Below are positions 10,601-20,000 of a DNA stretch of 64,000 nucleotides, in pieces (within the stretch, counting starts at the first letter, position 1; the number at the start of each line of letters is the position of its first letter). Below the pieces are notes generated by a model that was not told where the DNA came from, made no database searches, and saw nothing but the letters and a program-made list of their open reading frames with translations. Made by a program: the position numbers and the translations under genes. Origin of the DNA: Lineus longissimus (lineage: Eukaryota > Nemertea > Pilidiophora > Heteronemertea > Lineidae); contig NC_088317.1 of assembly GCF_910592395.1 (NCBI RefSeq), forward strand, positions 13,702,001 through 13,766,000. The letters run 5' to 3'.

Positions 10601-12095
10601 ATCAATCAATGTCTGTCCAATTTGTCGATTGTCAAAAAATTTCCGTGGTCAACTACCAGTTTACTTTTCACCATTTACTTGCCCGACTGTCCGGAATATT
10701 ATATCAAAATTTCAGATTCACAACCCCACGCAGTATTTGATGCGACGCGGTCAAACATTGACATTAAGCTGCTAAAAGGCTTAAAAAATCAATGGTGGTC
10801 TTGTCTCTTATGCCCAGAACCTACATGGAGGCATTCCATCTCTTATAAAGGATACGCGAACAAGAGGTCACCTGATGAAGAAAAGATAAAATGACATGGA
10901 CTATTACACTGCCAATAAGGCTACACAACGTCTAGGAAAAAATTATCTAAGCAAGCCTTCAATTTTTATGTCTTTATAAGATATTTCTGACATAAGTCCA
11001 TCTCAATCCACAAGCCCCTCTAACATGTCTGATAATTTAAACACCTCTAACCTTATAGAAGTGTAGTAATTTAGTATATCAGAGACTCTCACTAACAGTT
11101 GACCATCTCGACCCGCAATGTTTTAAGATCGCCAAATCACTCACCCGATAGTGGTGACGAAAACACACGAGAGTCAGGATGACAGTTGGTTGATATTTAT
11201 CCTTGTTCAACTAAAAAACCTTGTTTGATTTCCTTTTCCCAGTACACTCTGCCCGACAACCCTTTTCCTTTATTATTGATTTAGGAAAATGTAGGAAAAA
11301 TACTGAGATTTGTCAGAAACGAAATTAGTGGTGTTTGACATTGTCAGGCACTTTACGGACATAAAGTTACAGTACTGTCAGTAGAACCTCTCTATATTAA
11401 GGACACCTCCGGGACTGGCAAGTGCTGTCCTTAATAAATAGAGAGGTGTCCTGATTAGAGAAGTCAAATTGAATAGAAACTGCCAATTTGGGACCAAAAC
11501 TAGTGTCCTTAATAGAGAGGTTGTCCTTAATAAGGAGGTGTCCGCTAAGGGAGGTTCTACTGTACTTGGTAGCCTTTCTCAAATGGTTTTTCCATTCTGG
11601 CAATCCACTTTTGAAAATACATGTTCAGGAACACTTCCTGTAGTATAATCAGATGTATTGTATTGCAAGAGTTGTGCTGACTTTACAGCAGGAGTTGAGT
11701 ACCTATGGGGTGAGAGAAGCTGAAAGTGGGGTGAATGAAATCGTCCAAACATTTTTCACCCTGCAGCTTGAACCATAAGTCTTTTATTTCAACTGAATCA
11801 CTGTAAATAACTCAATCGTCAATGCGCTAAACGTACATAGTTTGACCCAAATAAGTTTTTTTAGAGATGGGACAATTTCACCCCACTTCACGGTACCGGG
11901 GTATTCAAATCAGCAGTCATCCTGAGATCAGGTTTTTGCTATACTCCTACCACGTGTACAAAAATATCGAGGGGGGAGTGTAATGAAAATCACAAATAAT
12001 GTCAGGATGATCAGCAGTTAACTTACCCAAGCATAATTTTCTAATCGCTTACGGCATTTTGGTCGATTGCAGAAAAGATCACAGTCGTTTGACAT
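4482..12095 (-). CDS. CCNB1IP1: CCNB1IP1/HEI10 meiotic RING E3 ligase
   Basis: Nine exons join in phase into 330 codons plus TGA: 12095-12027, 10871-10856, 10196-10137, 9002-8857, 8489-8375, 7467-7334, 6710-6533, 5801-5685 and 4639-4482. HEI10/CCNB1IP1 proteins are RING E3 (SUMO/ubiquitin) ligases that mark crossover sites on meiotic chromosomes and, in vertebrates, bind cyclin B1. Seen here: an N-terminal RING (C9, C14, C27, H29, C32, C46, C49), then the family-typical stretch GKFDVVR and SRALSFWSYQ (residues 56-97), a coiled coil (about 98-180) ending SEKSRQYQKLQ, then MYDNLRR (182-188) and a Ser/Pro/Arg-rich tail with DFVLRP. Human CCNB1IP1 is 277 aa (recollection); the extra length is in the tail. 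One RING position that is His in vertebrates is D35 here. Every intron is GT-AG with matching phase. The gene is head-to-head with the unknown gene at 13,863. Confidence 0.93.
4745..4928 (+). mobile_element. CAGTRGAACCTC MITE, full copy
   Basis: About 184 bp bounded by CAGTAGAACCTCTCTATTAA and GAGGTTCCACTG, flanked by TA on both sides. The ends are imperfect inverted repeats of each other. The terminal sequence and TA target duplication fit a pogo/Tigger-type non-autonomous element (inference). It is the reference copy for the family: twelve copies, full or partial, occur in this window. Confidence 0.85.
5027..5201 (+). mobile_element. CAGTRGAACCTC MITE, eroded left end
   Basis: Same family and orientation as 4,745-4,928. 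The first bases are altered and the right end GGTTCCACTG is intact. Confidence 0.8.
5234..5411 (-). mobile_element. CAGTRGAACCTC MITE, inverted copy
   Basis: Opens CAGTGGAACCTCCCTTAGCG and closes GGTTCTACTG, flanked by TA. It is inverted relative to the copy 30 bp upstream, so the two copies form a potential hairpin in the HEI10 intron. Confidence 0.85.
5685..5801 (-). CDS. CCNB1IP1: HEI10 exon 8
   Basis: Residues 240-278, Arg/Ser/Pro-rich, ending DPRFSPPE. Acceptor CATGTTTCAG, donor GTAAGG, phases 1 and 1. Confidence 0.8.
5884..6021 (+). mobile_element. CAGTRGAACCTC MITE, 5'-truncated
   Basis: Right part of the element, ending GGTTTCACTG before TA; the left terminal repeat is missing. It lies in the intron between HEI10 exons 7 and 8. 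Confidence 0.75.
6533..6710 (-). CDS. CCNB1IP1: HEI10 exon 7
   Basis: Residues 181-239, starting TMYDNLRR after a strong TTTTTCAG acceptor. The best donor is GTGAGC at 6,532. Two upstream in-phase alternatives exist, GCAAGT (a GC donor) and GTCTTG; either would shorten the tail without changing frame. Confidence 0.8.
6850..7080 (+). repeat. TTAA-type repeat family R4
   Basis: Begins TTAAAGGGACACTATAGGCA and ends CCCCCTTTAA. An inverted, diverged copy lies at about 12,825-13,015 and shares TGCCTACCTAGCTG and AGAGACCCCTATTGG. Likely a short non-autonomous DNA element. Confidence 0.6.
7334..7467 (-). CDS. CCNB1IP1: HEI10 exon 6, coiled coil
   Basis: Residues 136-180, ending SEKSRQYQKLQ, a motif shared with vertebrate and (in part) plant HEI10. 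Acceptor CCTAAG, which is weak for a pyrimidine tract; donor GTAAAA. Confidence 0.88.
7518..7696 (-). mobile_element. CAGTRGAACCTC MITE
   Basis: Full-length inverted copy from CAGTGGAACCTCCCTTAGCG to GGTTCTACAG, TA-flanked on the left. It lies 50 bp from HEI10 exon 6. Confidence 0.83.
8095..8274. repeat. Two adjacent hairpins in a HEI10 intron
   Basis: A near-perfect inverted repeat has arms of about 55 bp (8,146-8,200 and 8,220-8,274) around a 19-bp loop. Just left of it a second inverted repeat has 14-bp arms, GAACCTGTATCAGC at 8,095 and its complement at 8,127-8,140. No tandem family partner is seen in this window. Confidence 0.85.
8375..8489 (-). CDS. CCNB1IP1: HEI10 exon 5, coiled coil
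   Basis: Residues 98-135, rich in Lys/Glu/Gln with heptad-like spacing. The donor is GTATCC; a GT two bases earlier would break the frame with exon 6, so phase selects this one. Confidence 0.9.
8857..9002 (-). CDS. CCNB1IP1: HEI10 exon 4
   Basis: Residues 49-97, containing GKFDVVR and ALSFWSYQ, the most family-diagnostic block after the RING. Acceptor TCATTCCAG, donor GTACGG, 146 nt. Confidence 0.93.
9142..9477. repeat. Putative TTTAAAG/CCTTTAA-bordered element
   Basis: Starts TTTAAAGTGATACTATGATA and ends AACCCTTTAA, like families R2 and R4, and directly abuts the 16-bp minisatellite. No second copy was recognised. Confidence 0.35.
9474..9805. repeat. 16-bp minisatellite with two subfamilies
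   Basis: About 15 nearly perfect copies of AACTTGGTGTTAACTG are followed by about six copies of a variant, GTTAACTTAAGTTGGC and close relatives. Both variants keep the GTTAAC core at the same phase. It lies in the HEI10 intron between exons 3 and 4. Confidence 0.95.
10137..10196 (-). CDS. CCNB1IP1: HEI10 exon 3
   Basis: Completes the RING: the end of His29, then IFCDKDG and CPA, with the last Cys (C49) split across the next intron. Acceptor TCTTCAG, donor GTGAGT, 60 nt. Confidence 0.9.
10382..10810. mobile_element. 429-bp TIR element beside the HEI10 microexon
   Basis: Terminal inverted repeats TTATGAGACAAGACCACCAT and its complement (10,788-10,810) bound about 430 bp. A plus-strand open frame of 177 codons overlaps most of the element; it has no recognisable domain and its right end runs over the microexon on the other strand. 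The right end lies 46 bp from the microexon donor. Confidence 0.7.
10856..10871 (-). CDS. CCNB1IP1: HEI10 exon 2, 16-nt microexon
   Basis: Sixteen bases encode V-T-S-C-S plus the first base of His29, supplying RING ligands C27 and (by splicing) H29. The acceptor is a strong pyrimidine tract ending CTTCATCAG and the donor is GTATCC. Exons 1 (phase 0) and 3 (needs one base) cannot be joined in frame without a piece of length 3n+1. This is the match I found in the interval, and it gives the family-typical VTxCSHIFCD. Confidence 0.9.
11379..11562 (+). mobile_element. CAGTRGAACCTC MITE
   Basis: Full copy, CAGTAGAACCTCTCTATATT to GAGGTTCTACTG, in HEI10 intron 1. The right flank is TA; the left flank is eroded to GT. 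Confidence 0.85.
12027..12095 (-). CDS. CCNB1IP1: HEI10 exon 1
   Basis: Codons 1-23, from ATG to Trp23, with the first RING cysteines C9 and C14. Donor GTAAGT, phase 0. Without splicing the frame meets TAA two codons later, which fixes the exon end. Confidence 0.9.
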
Positions 12096-12824
12096 GGTTT
12101 TAACTCAACTGCAACTGCAGGGAGAAAATAAAATTTACACCACTTAAAAAAGTGGCTTGATTGCAGAATCCATGACAAATGCTTCTTCAAGGAGGGGAAC
12201 CGGTTGAATAGGGTTAGCCATAGAACCTTTTGGCAGTGATGACCTTTTTCAGGGAATTTGTCAGGGATTCTGCTTGAAAAGGCAAGGGGGGGGCCCCGCC
12301 AGTTAACCCTACCCCATCACTCCTGTTTGTGTTTGGCCAACAGAAAAACCAATATAATTGCATGCTGGATGGCACGCCACTGAATCAACTTCTCAAGGGT
12401 CAGTAGGCTATAAAGGGTTAAAAGATGTAAAATGTCCATGAAGAGTAAAAGGTAGAACGAGAAGGAATGTGCCGAAGTAAGGTTAATGGGACCAAAAGAT
12501 ATCTTTGAGACCTCTTTGGATTTTTTACTCCCACTTGTGAGACTTGTCAGTTGTCTTCTACCTGAACACTTTCAAATTTTACAATGACTTGACGCCGAAC
12601 TGCTAACTGCCCAAGCAAAGCCTAGACTAGGCCTACTACTACTAGGCCTACTGACACTTGATTCAGTGGCCTGTGTGTACGTGTGTGAGCACATACTCTA
12701 GTGGCTGTGCTCACACAGACAGTTGTTCCAACATGGTCTGACTGGCACTTGACTTAAGCCAGGGGGGCTAGGCGGCAGAGGGGCTAATTTGGCCATCTCA
12801 CTCTCAGAGTGAGGACTAGTAGGC

Positions 12825-13015
12825 ATATAAACAGTAAGGGCCCTTGGTCATGTCAGACTCAGCACTAAATATATTCCTCGTACCGGGTATAAGCATGAAT
12901 CATTTCGACGTTGGCTAACTGCGAGTGACTTGTGAGAGACCCCTATTGGCGACTTTGTGTAACTTTATCTTGCCTACCTAGCTGCTGCCTTTGTTTGTCC
13001 TTTAAAGTTCTGCAG
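12825..13015 (-). repeat. TTAA-type repeat family R4, inverted copy
   Basis: Diverged reverse complement of 6,850-7,080, sharing the AGAGACCCCTATTGG and CTTGCCTACCTAGCTG blocks and ending near CCTTTAAAG. Confidence 0.55.
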
Positions 13016-13649
13016 TTTCTTCAATACTATTTGTGCCAATATGAGGCTTGTAACTTGCAATAATCTTGAAAATGAAGTGGTGAGTGAAATGAAAAATTCA
13101 TAAATTCCGCCTCAAGAACTTTTTCAGAGGAATTACAGGTTTACCTGCTTGACGATAGATGTCGCAAAATCCAAAATGGACGGTTCGAGCAGAAGACTTA
13201 TATTTTGCCATTTTGTCACTGCAAACTTCATTATTTCTTCACAAGATGATCATAACACTTTCCTTTATGGCCACCCATCAGTGTCATTACCTATTTTTTT
13301 ATAGGAAACTAAACGAGTTTTCATAATTGATGAGCGTGATATACCTAGTGAAATTCTTTGATTTATTGGACAACCGGGCACCTGTCGACTTCGCACTCTC
13401 GCCCTCTATGATCATAATTTAGAACTGGCCCCAAAAGTTGACAGTCGGGCCGTTCTGTTTATTTTTCTAATTATTTAACCTTTGATCACCTTGTATTTGG
13501 CCTGAAGTGTCATTAATTGGTGATCCATAGTCCTTAATTTCGTGTAGAGCAAAAATAGACGTCACAATTTGTTTAAATTCGTTGATTCGATCGATTTTGG
13601 ATAGGACGTTGGAAGATGAGATCGACTTGACAACCGTTGTGTAAACAAC

Positions 13650-13754
13650 ATGGCGAATCACTACACTTCAAGTGTTATCAGCTGTTCGAGACATCCCACT
13701 GTCATTTCATGCCATCTGACATCTCCTGGGTCGAATTATTCTCCTAGAAAATAA
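13650..13754 (+). CDS. Possible upstream ORF, 34 codons
   Basis: ACAACATGGCG opens a 34-codon frame ending TAA about 110 bp before the ATG of the downstream gene. If the 5' UTR is unspliced here it would be an upstream ORF. Nothing supports translation beyond the start context. Confidence 0.2.
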   Translation: MANHYTSSVISCSRHPTVISCHLTSPGSNYSPRK

Positions 13755-13862
13755 TCTGGCTCCCACAATTCTGTGATCAGAGGCGATATTGATATGATTC
13801 TGCTGGATTACTTGTGATGACTTTATGAATGAATTGAAGGACAGTTTTACAAAACTTTAGCA

Positions 13863-14010
13863 ATGACGAACAGGTCGAAGCCGAGTAAAAGTAAAATGAG
13901 ATGTGTAAATCTGACTTTTCAAACACAGTCAACTGAAGGAAAGCCCAGGCCTTCGAATGCTATCAATGATGTTCCGAATAATGGTTTTCGACCACATGGA
14001 GGAAACAGAG
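13863..14010 (+). CDS. Unknown gene, exon 1
   Basis: Codons 1-49 plus one base; Lys/Ser/Arg-rich. Donor GTAGGT. The ATG follows an in-frame TGA ten codons upstream. Confidence 0.8.
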
Positions 14011-17000
14011 GTAGGTCATAGATCAGACGTACACACCACTTGTAAATAACTTGGTTGGGATATACTGATGTCGTAAATCATGCATAATCTGGTGCGCAAC
14101 ATCACTTGCTGGCTCTGTTTATAGCTGATTGGTCAATTGGCCGGGACCAAAGTTTTTAAGGATACATGTCCGTGTGAGTGTCGTATTTTCTTTGTATCAC
14201 GCATCAGTTTGGCTTTGCAATTAACTCTGAATTGTCGGTGTAATCGGGCATTAAAGCACTGATTCTATCATCATCATGTTTTTAAATCTTATTATTAAAA
14301 CTATATTGTACATTTTGTGAAACTGTTGTGAAAATGTGGATTAATTTGCTTTCAACTTTTTTCATATTGTGATGGATGTAACAACATGACTTTGCGACGT
14401 GGTCCAATTTCAAAGTCGTAAATTCAGAAGTAATAAAACAGGTTAACACAGTTGTGCTAAGATGTGTTGCGTGGCTGTTATGATTGAGAAATATTTATGA
14501 TCGAATATTTCATAATGAATTGAAATGGACGCCGCGAGAATGATGCATGTAACGTTATTATTATTTATTATTAAAACATATTTTTAGGTGCCTTTATCAA
14601 CGAATTGCTCAAAGGCACCTTACAATCTAATAAACAATGTTCTCAAAGTACTAAAATACGTTAGAATTAGATGTATTATGACCAACAAATTTAAAGCATT
14701 TCAGTTTCAGATTGTGTCTTCACTTTTATTTCTCTTATCACTCTACAAAAGTGGCTCGAACAATCTGCAAAATTGCATGGTGCTTTCCAAACACAGGTTG
14801 TGTGTACTTTAGATTAGAAAAATGTTTGTATTCAAATCACTTGTTATTTATGGATTTTGAAGTTAAAAAATTATGTGTTGAAGTGTGTAAACAGTTACAT
14901 ACGCAATCATGTATGAATGCTAGTAATAGTATAGTATTATGACTTTGTGTATTATGATTTTTAATGCATGTTATGTGAGGATGTGTTATGTGTGCATGTC
15001 AGACTAACCCTTACTAAAATGACTGGGCTTGGTAAAAATTTTAAATGGTGGTTGAACTGGGTTTTTTATGATACGTATACATCTTAGTATGTATACATCA
15101 TACATGTATTGTGCACGTCACGCCTGTTGTACACCGGCAAGAGGTTCCATTAACAAATATATAAAGAAAATGCCTGTATAAATATAATAATATCTTTGGT
15201 AGAATCTATTAGTATTACAGGAACATTCTATTGAATATTTTTTAAAGAAAACCTTTACAATTTCTATCCATTCTATTAGGAGACAGGATAAAACGATCTG
15301 ACATTTATGATTTTATGGGAAATTTCTGACAGATTGTCAAATGACCTGACTGAGTAATTCAATGCAGTAATGCAAATATGAATCAGCTGACACAGTCTGT
15401 CACCATGACGAGCCATGACGTCTTCCGTACAGGACTGAGGACGTCACGTTCAGAAATGACGTCAGGATTTCTTGACGTAAATGATGCAATCCAATGATTT
15501 CTTGATGTAAATGACGCAATCCAATTCCAATGATCTTATTGAGAAAATAACCCATACATTGTATACATTGTCCATCTATGTAAAGTTCGCTTATACAGTA
15601 GAACGACTCGGGACCGACACACTCGGGGACCGACAAGTGCTGTCCTTAATAGGGAGGTGTCCTGATTAGAGAGGTCAAATTGAATGGAAAGACCCAATTT
15701 GCAACCAAAACTAGTGTCCTTAATACAGAGGTGTCCTTGATAGAGAGGTGTCCCCTGAGGGAGGCTCTACTGTAGTTTCACCCTTTATAAAAGGGCCTGA
15801 GCCAGCTTCAGCTTATGAGACAATCCTTTAAGGCTATCTCTTATGCCAGGCGCCTGGCGAGAAGGCAGAACTTGTTCCCTGTCTTGTAATTCAACTGGCT
15901 AGCGGGCCTCGAACTTTCGACCTTCCATTCACGACTCGGAAGCCTTGACCACTTGGCCACTGGCATGACTGGGATCGGTGGATGAGTGGTCGTGCCTGGT
16001 GGTCGTGCCTGGTGGTCGTGCCTGGTGGTCGTGCCTGGTGGTCATGCCTGGTGGTCGTGCCTGGTGGTCGTGCCTGGTGGTCGTGCCTGGTGGTTGTTCC
16101 TGGTGGTCGTGCCTGGTGGTCGTGCCTGGTGGTTGTGCCTGGTGGTCGTGCCTGGTGGTCGTGCCTGGTGGTCGTGCCTGGTGGTTGTGCCTGGTGGTCG
16201 TGCCTGGTGGTCGTGCCTGGTGGTCGTGCCTGGTGGTCGTGCCTGGTGGTCGTGCCTGGTGGTCGTGCCTGGTGGTCGTGCCTGGTGGTCGTGCCTGGTG
16301 GTCGTGCCTGGTGGTCGTGCCTGGTGGTTGTGCCTATGTATGTGCAATCATTAATTCGTTGGCCATGTTGTGACTCCGTCTCATTACATGCATTATGGAC
16401 TTATTTCAGGTTCAAAGAAGCATCCAACCAATGAGTTTTCATACAAGAAAAATGCTGACTACCATCGTAAGCTGAGGGAAGACATCGATAAACTCTTTGA
16501 TGATGAAGCCAAGGAGCGGAAGCAGACTCCTAGCTGGGTCCATGATGTCACCAAGGAAACGTCCCATTCAGGAGAAAGTCCACTGTTCAAACACCTCTCA
16601 CCAAATAAGGTATAATGTAATGTTCATGTCAACTGTCATCGACAATAATGGAATAGTGTAATTTCCAGTCTAGAATTACATGACATCGTGAAAAAGTGTT
16701 GTTGACCATGTTGACGCTTTAAAAAAAGTTCATGTTATGGTGCACCTCTAACTTCCACCCTGCTCACTGATGGAGGTCCTTAAAAGGACAACTTGGGTGT
16801 GGTCTTCACTTGGCCAGGAGGATAGTACCCCTGCTCGCCACCATGCACCGCCACTTGTAGTATCAAGCGTGCTTGTGTAAAATAATGAATTTTGCCAGTG
16901 TTGTAAGGCAGTTACAAACATGACGTGTGAATTTCAGGCAGGCCTATAGTTCCATCCTATGCATTGTTTGCAGTGCAACGTTTTTTCAATTATTTTGTTT

Positions 17001-20000
17001 GGCGAAGTCTCGGTCCTTTTGCCTTGAAAGCAAATTTTGCACGAAAAACCAAATCTCATGGGCCAGATGTCCCTTTGAAGGGAAATTTCCTTCAACATAC
17101 ATTGATTTGATGGAGTCAAGCAGGTGGGGACTTGTGAGTAATTTTAACTGGTTCATCGGGAGTCCTTCTGTCAAGGTCTTTGAATACTAATATTAGTAAT
17201 AATACCAACCCATTCAGTCTTGTGTCATCTTGGACATCTGTCTTCATGACTAGTACAGGTCTTGTTTCACTTTGTTCAGCAAGAGCAGCAAATGGAGTAC
17301 ATCCGCTTGGCCCAATCCCTTCTCGAGGAGAACCGCAGTAAGATGTCATCGCGCAGCTCGACTGCCATGCCTGCCTACCATCGGGCAAACAGTGCTCACC
17401 AGTTTATGGAGGCAACAGATCTGCTCGTCTCTGATCTAGATGCGAAACTTGGAAGGCCAACTCGAACAACGTAAGTTAGTTTCCCGCGCTGTTATTGTGT
17501 CGAGCACTGAACACTGTAATTTTCGGTGTTGCATCCATAACTCATCTTGACATAAATAAAAGAATACCAGCATAGGAATATATTCTCGAATAAAAATTGC
17601 CATGAAAAACATGTTTGTACACAGCGAAATAAGGCTTCGCGAAACAAAAATCAGTTAAATGTTGCAATCGGAAAAGTTTACATAACAAGAAAAAATCAAT
17701 TACCAATTTCCATTAGGAGTTTGTCTGGTATGTGCCTTTTTCTAAGAATTTCTCTCAAAAATTGTCATTTTATTTTATCTCTCCTGAGGTCGTGGTCATG
17801 AAAAGTGTTCCTCACAAAAAACATACTATATGGACTTGTGCACAAGAACATTTTTCCGCTATAATATTTCCGCTTGCGGTATCCCATGAATTGATCTGCT
17901 CATCATGTACATGTATGTGTACGTGATGTGTAGTACGGTAAGTATAAGCTTATCATACATCTCAGAATTTTATGAATGCTAAGTCATCATTTTGATACAA
18001 ACCTTATGCCGTGGTCACACTGGGGTTTTAACACGAATTGAATTCGAATTAAAACGTTGATACGTATTGGGGCGTCACACTCAATTCGGTTCATACCGAT
18101 CTCAATCCGCTTAAACCAACACGGTTCTTAAACCGAATTGAATGCGAATCAGCTAATCCGAATCAACGAAACCGTATTGAGATTTCAAGTGTGACGCGCT
18201 TGATACGAATTAAGGTTTTCGATCGCACTGCGCATGCGCCCGGCGCATGGAAAGTGACCTTTGACCGCGGGAACTAGTGCTCCGAACTAGTTAACTGATG
18301 TATTTAAATTATCTCATTAACTCAAATCGTTTTTCGTTATGCCATAGAATAGGGAAAATCAACTCCCTTGCACGTGACTTGCATTTCCATTTCCTGGCAA
18401 GGTATGTTGCCGCCGGTTCGTTGGTCAAAGGTACACTGGTCAGCAACATCGTCGCGGCGGGGTTTTCCCCGGTTTTGGCCTCGTTTTCGAGGGCGAGGCC
18501 GGGATTCTCCGCATTTAGCGACGGTGGTGTCGACTCGCTGAGGACACTCCTCTTTGACCCGAACTTTGGCAATAGGCATGGCCGGGAGATGGAAATGGTC
18601 AAGCACCTTACGCGATTTTAACTTGTTAATAATGACTGTGTGATACTGTGATATTATACACTTATATGTTTTGTACTTGTAAATTTTATTCCCCCATATG
18701 GGAGGTTAATAAATAATAATAATAATAATAATAATAATAGATGGCGCGTCGTTAGTATGCATTGAGTGTGGCGCGTTTTAAACCGATTTGAATGCGTATT
18801 CGGGCCAGTGTGACGCGACCGTTCTGAAACTGGATTAACCAATTCGTATTCCGGAGAGCGCTCTACGGAATTCGGTTTCAATTCGCATCCAGTGTGAACA
18901 CACCATTAGTTATAAAATTACTCTTTTCTCTTTTAGTTTACTTAGGAATCGTCAGCGCGTGGCCTCGGCTCCTCTCTCGAGCTATGAAATTAGGAAGGAA
19001 GCTAAGAAAAGTAAGTTGTCTTCTTCTGGAATAAAACACATAGCACATCACTGCTGACCTTGGACAGGTTACTTTACTGCACTTGCTATGTGTTTTTTGA
19101 ATAATTCGCAAGCCAAGGACTTGAACTAGACTTTCTTGTCAGTTGGATTATGCAATGTACATGTAGAGAGTGAATTCAAACCTTTTTTCAAAATCTCAGC
19201 GAGTCCTGTTGTAATAGTTTTTAAACTTAAAACGTCACAGCAGAATGTCAAAATTGATGGTCCTGGCATGCCTAGGCCTGGGCCAAGTAACATTGCATCA
19301 GAAAACAATTTTCAGGGGTTGTCTCTAGTCCTGCAAACTTGGGTTTCCTTGCATCCAGGTTCTATAGGATTGCCAACCCTTTAGCTGTTTCCAGGGTAAA
19401 ATTTTAGACATGGTCAGGCCTGTTTACACTTTTTGGTGTTGAGCACTGCGTACATGTAATGTGGGTTGTTATCGGAGCTGAGTGGAACGTCTTGTCATAG
19501 AGGACGTTTATGACGATTGAATGAGTTGTGAAAGGGTTTTGAATCTTTTTATGTGTCATCTTTCAGAGGCTCAAGAAATCCTGGATCAAAGGTCTCGGCC
19601 AATGACTGCTGCTGCTCATAAAGAGTGAGTTCATGTATTTTTAAAAACTGCTTATCTTAAATTAAAAAAATCCAGAAACGTAAACTCTTAGAAAACGATT
19701 TCAGTGAACCCAGAATTTATATATGAGTATTATGACGACCCTTGGCTCGGAAGCATTTAGGAGAACAAAAACTCCAGTATAAAACCATGGCCAGACTGGG
19801 CTCTTTAACCATGTGCCGAGTGAAAAAGCTTGTCATGCCTGTAATGAAATTCTGGGTTGCATTTATGCGTGGAATTAGATACTGAATTTTCAACTCTTCA
19901 TCTATTTTTTCGCAGGCAAAGAAGAATGTTTATTTTCTACTCAAGGTAGTCGTTTGTGCACATGTGTTCCCCCTGTTCCCTGTACTCCATTTCACGAAAA

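Larger units (their letters stand above)
12096..13862. promoter_or_regulatory. Head-to-head intergenic region
   Basis: HEI10 starts at 12,095 (minus) and the unknown gene at 13,863 (plus), so 1.77 kb separates divergent start codons. It must hold both 5' UTRs and promoters, possibly shared. No TATA-like or named factor site is convincing. An R4 repeat copy occupies about 12.83-13.02 kb. Confidence 0.45.

Noticed and set aside
10361-10894. 177-codon plus-strand frame as a gene
   Set aside because: It coincides with a TIR element inside a HEI10 intron and overlaps the microexon on the other strand; no domain recognised.
15899-15960. tRNA-Ser or tRNA-Leu gene
   Set aside because: A and B boxes are present but no acceptor stem pairing is seen and a non-tRNA body follows, so it is a SINE head.
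15978-16434. Overlapping 100-150-codon frames at the 13-bp minisatellite
   Set aside because: Several frames on both strands are open at once, as expected of a short repeat without stops; no start context or domain.
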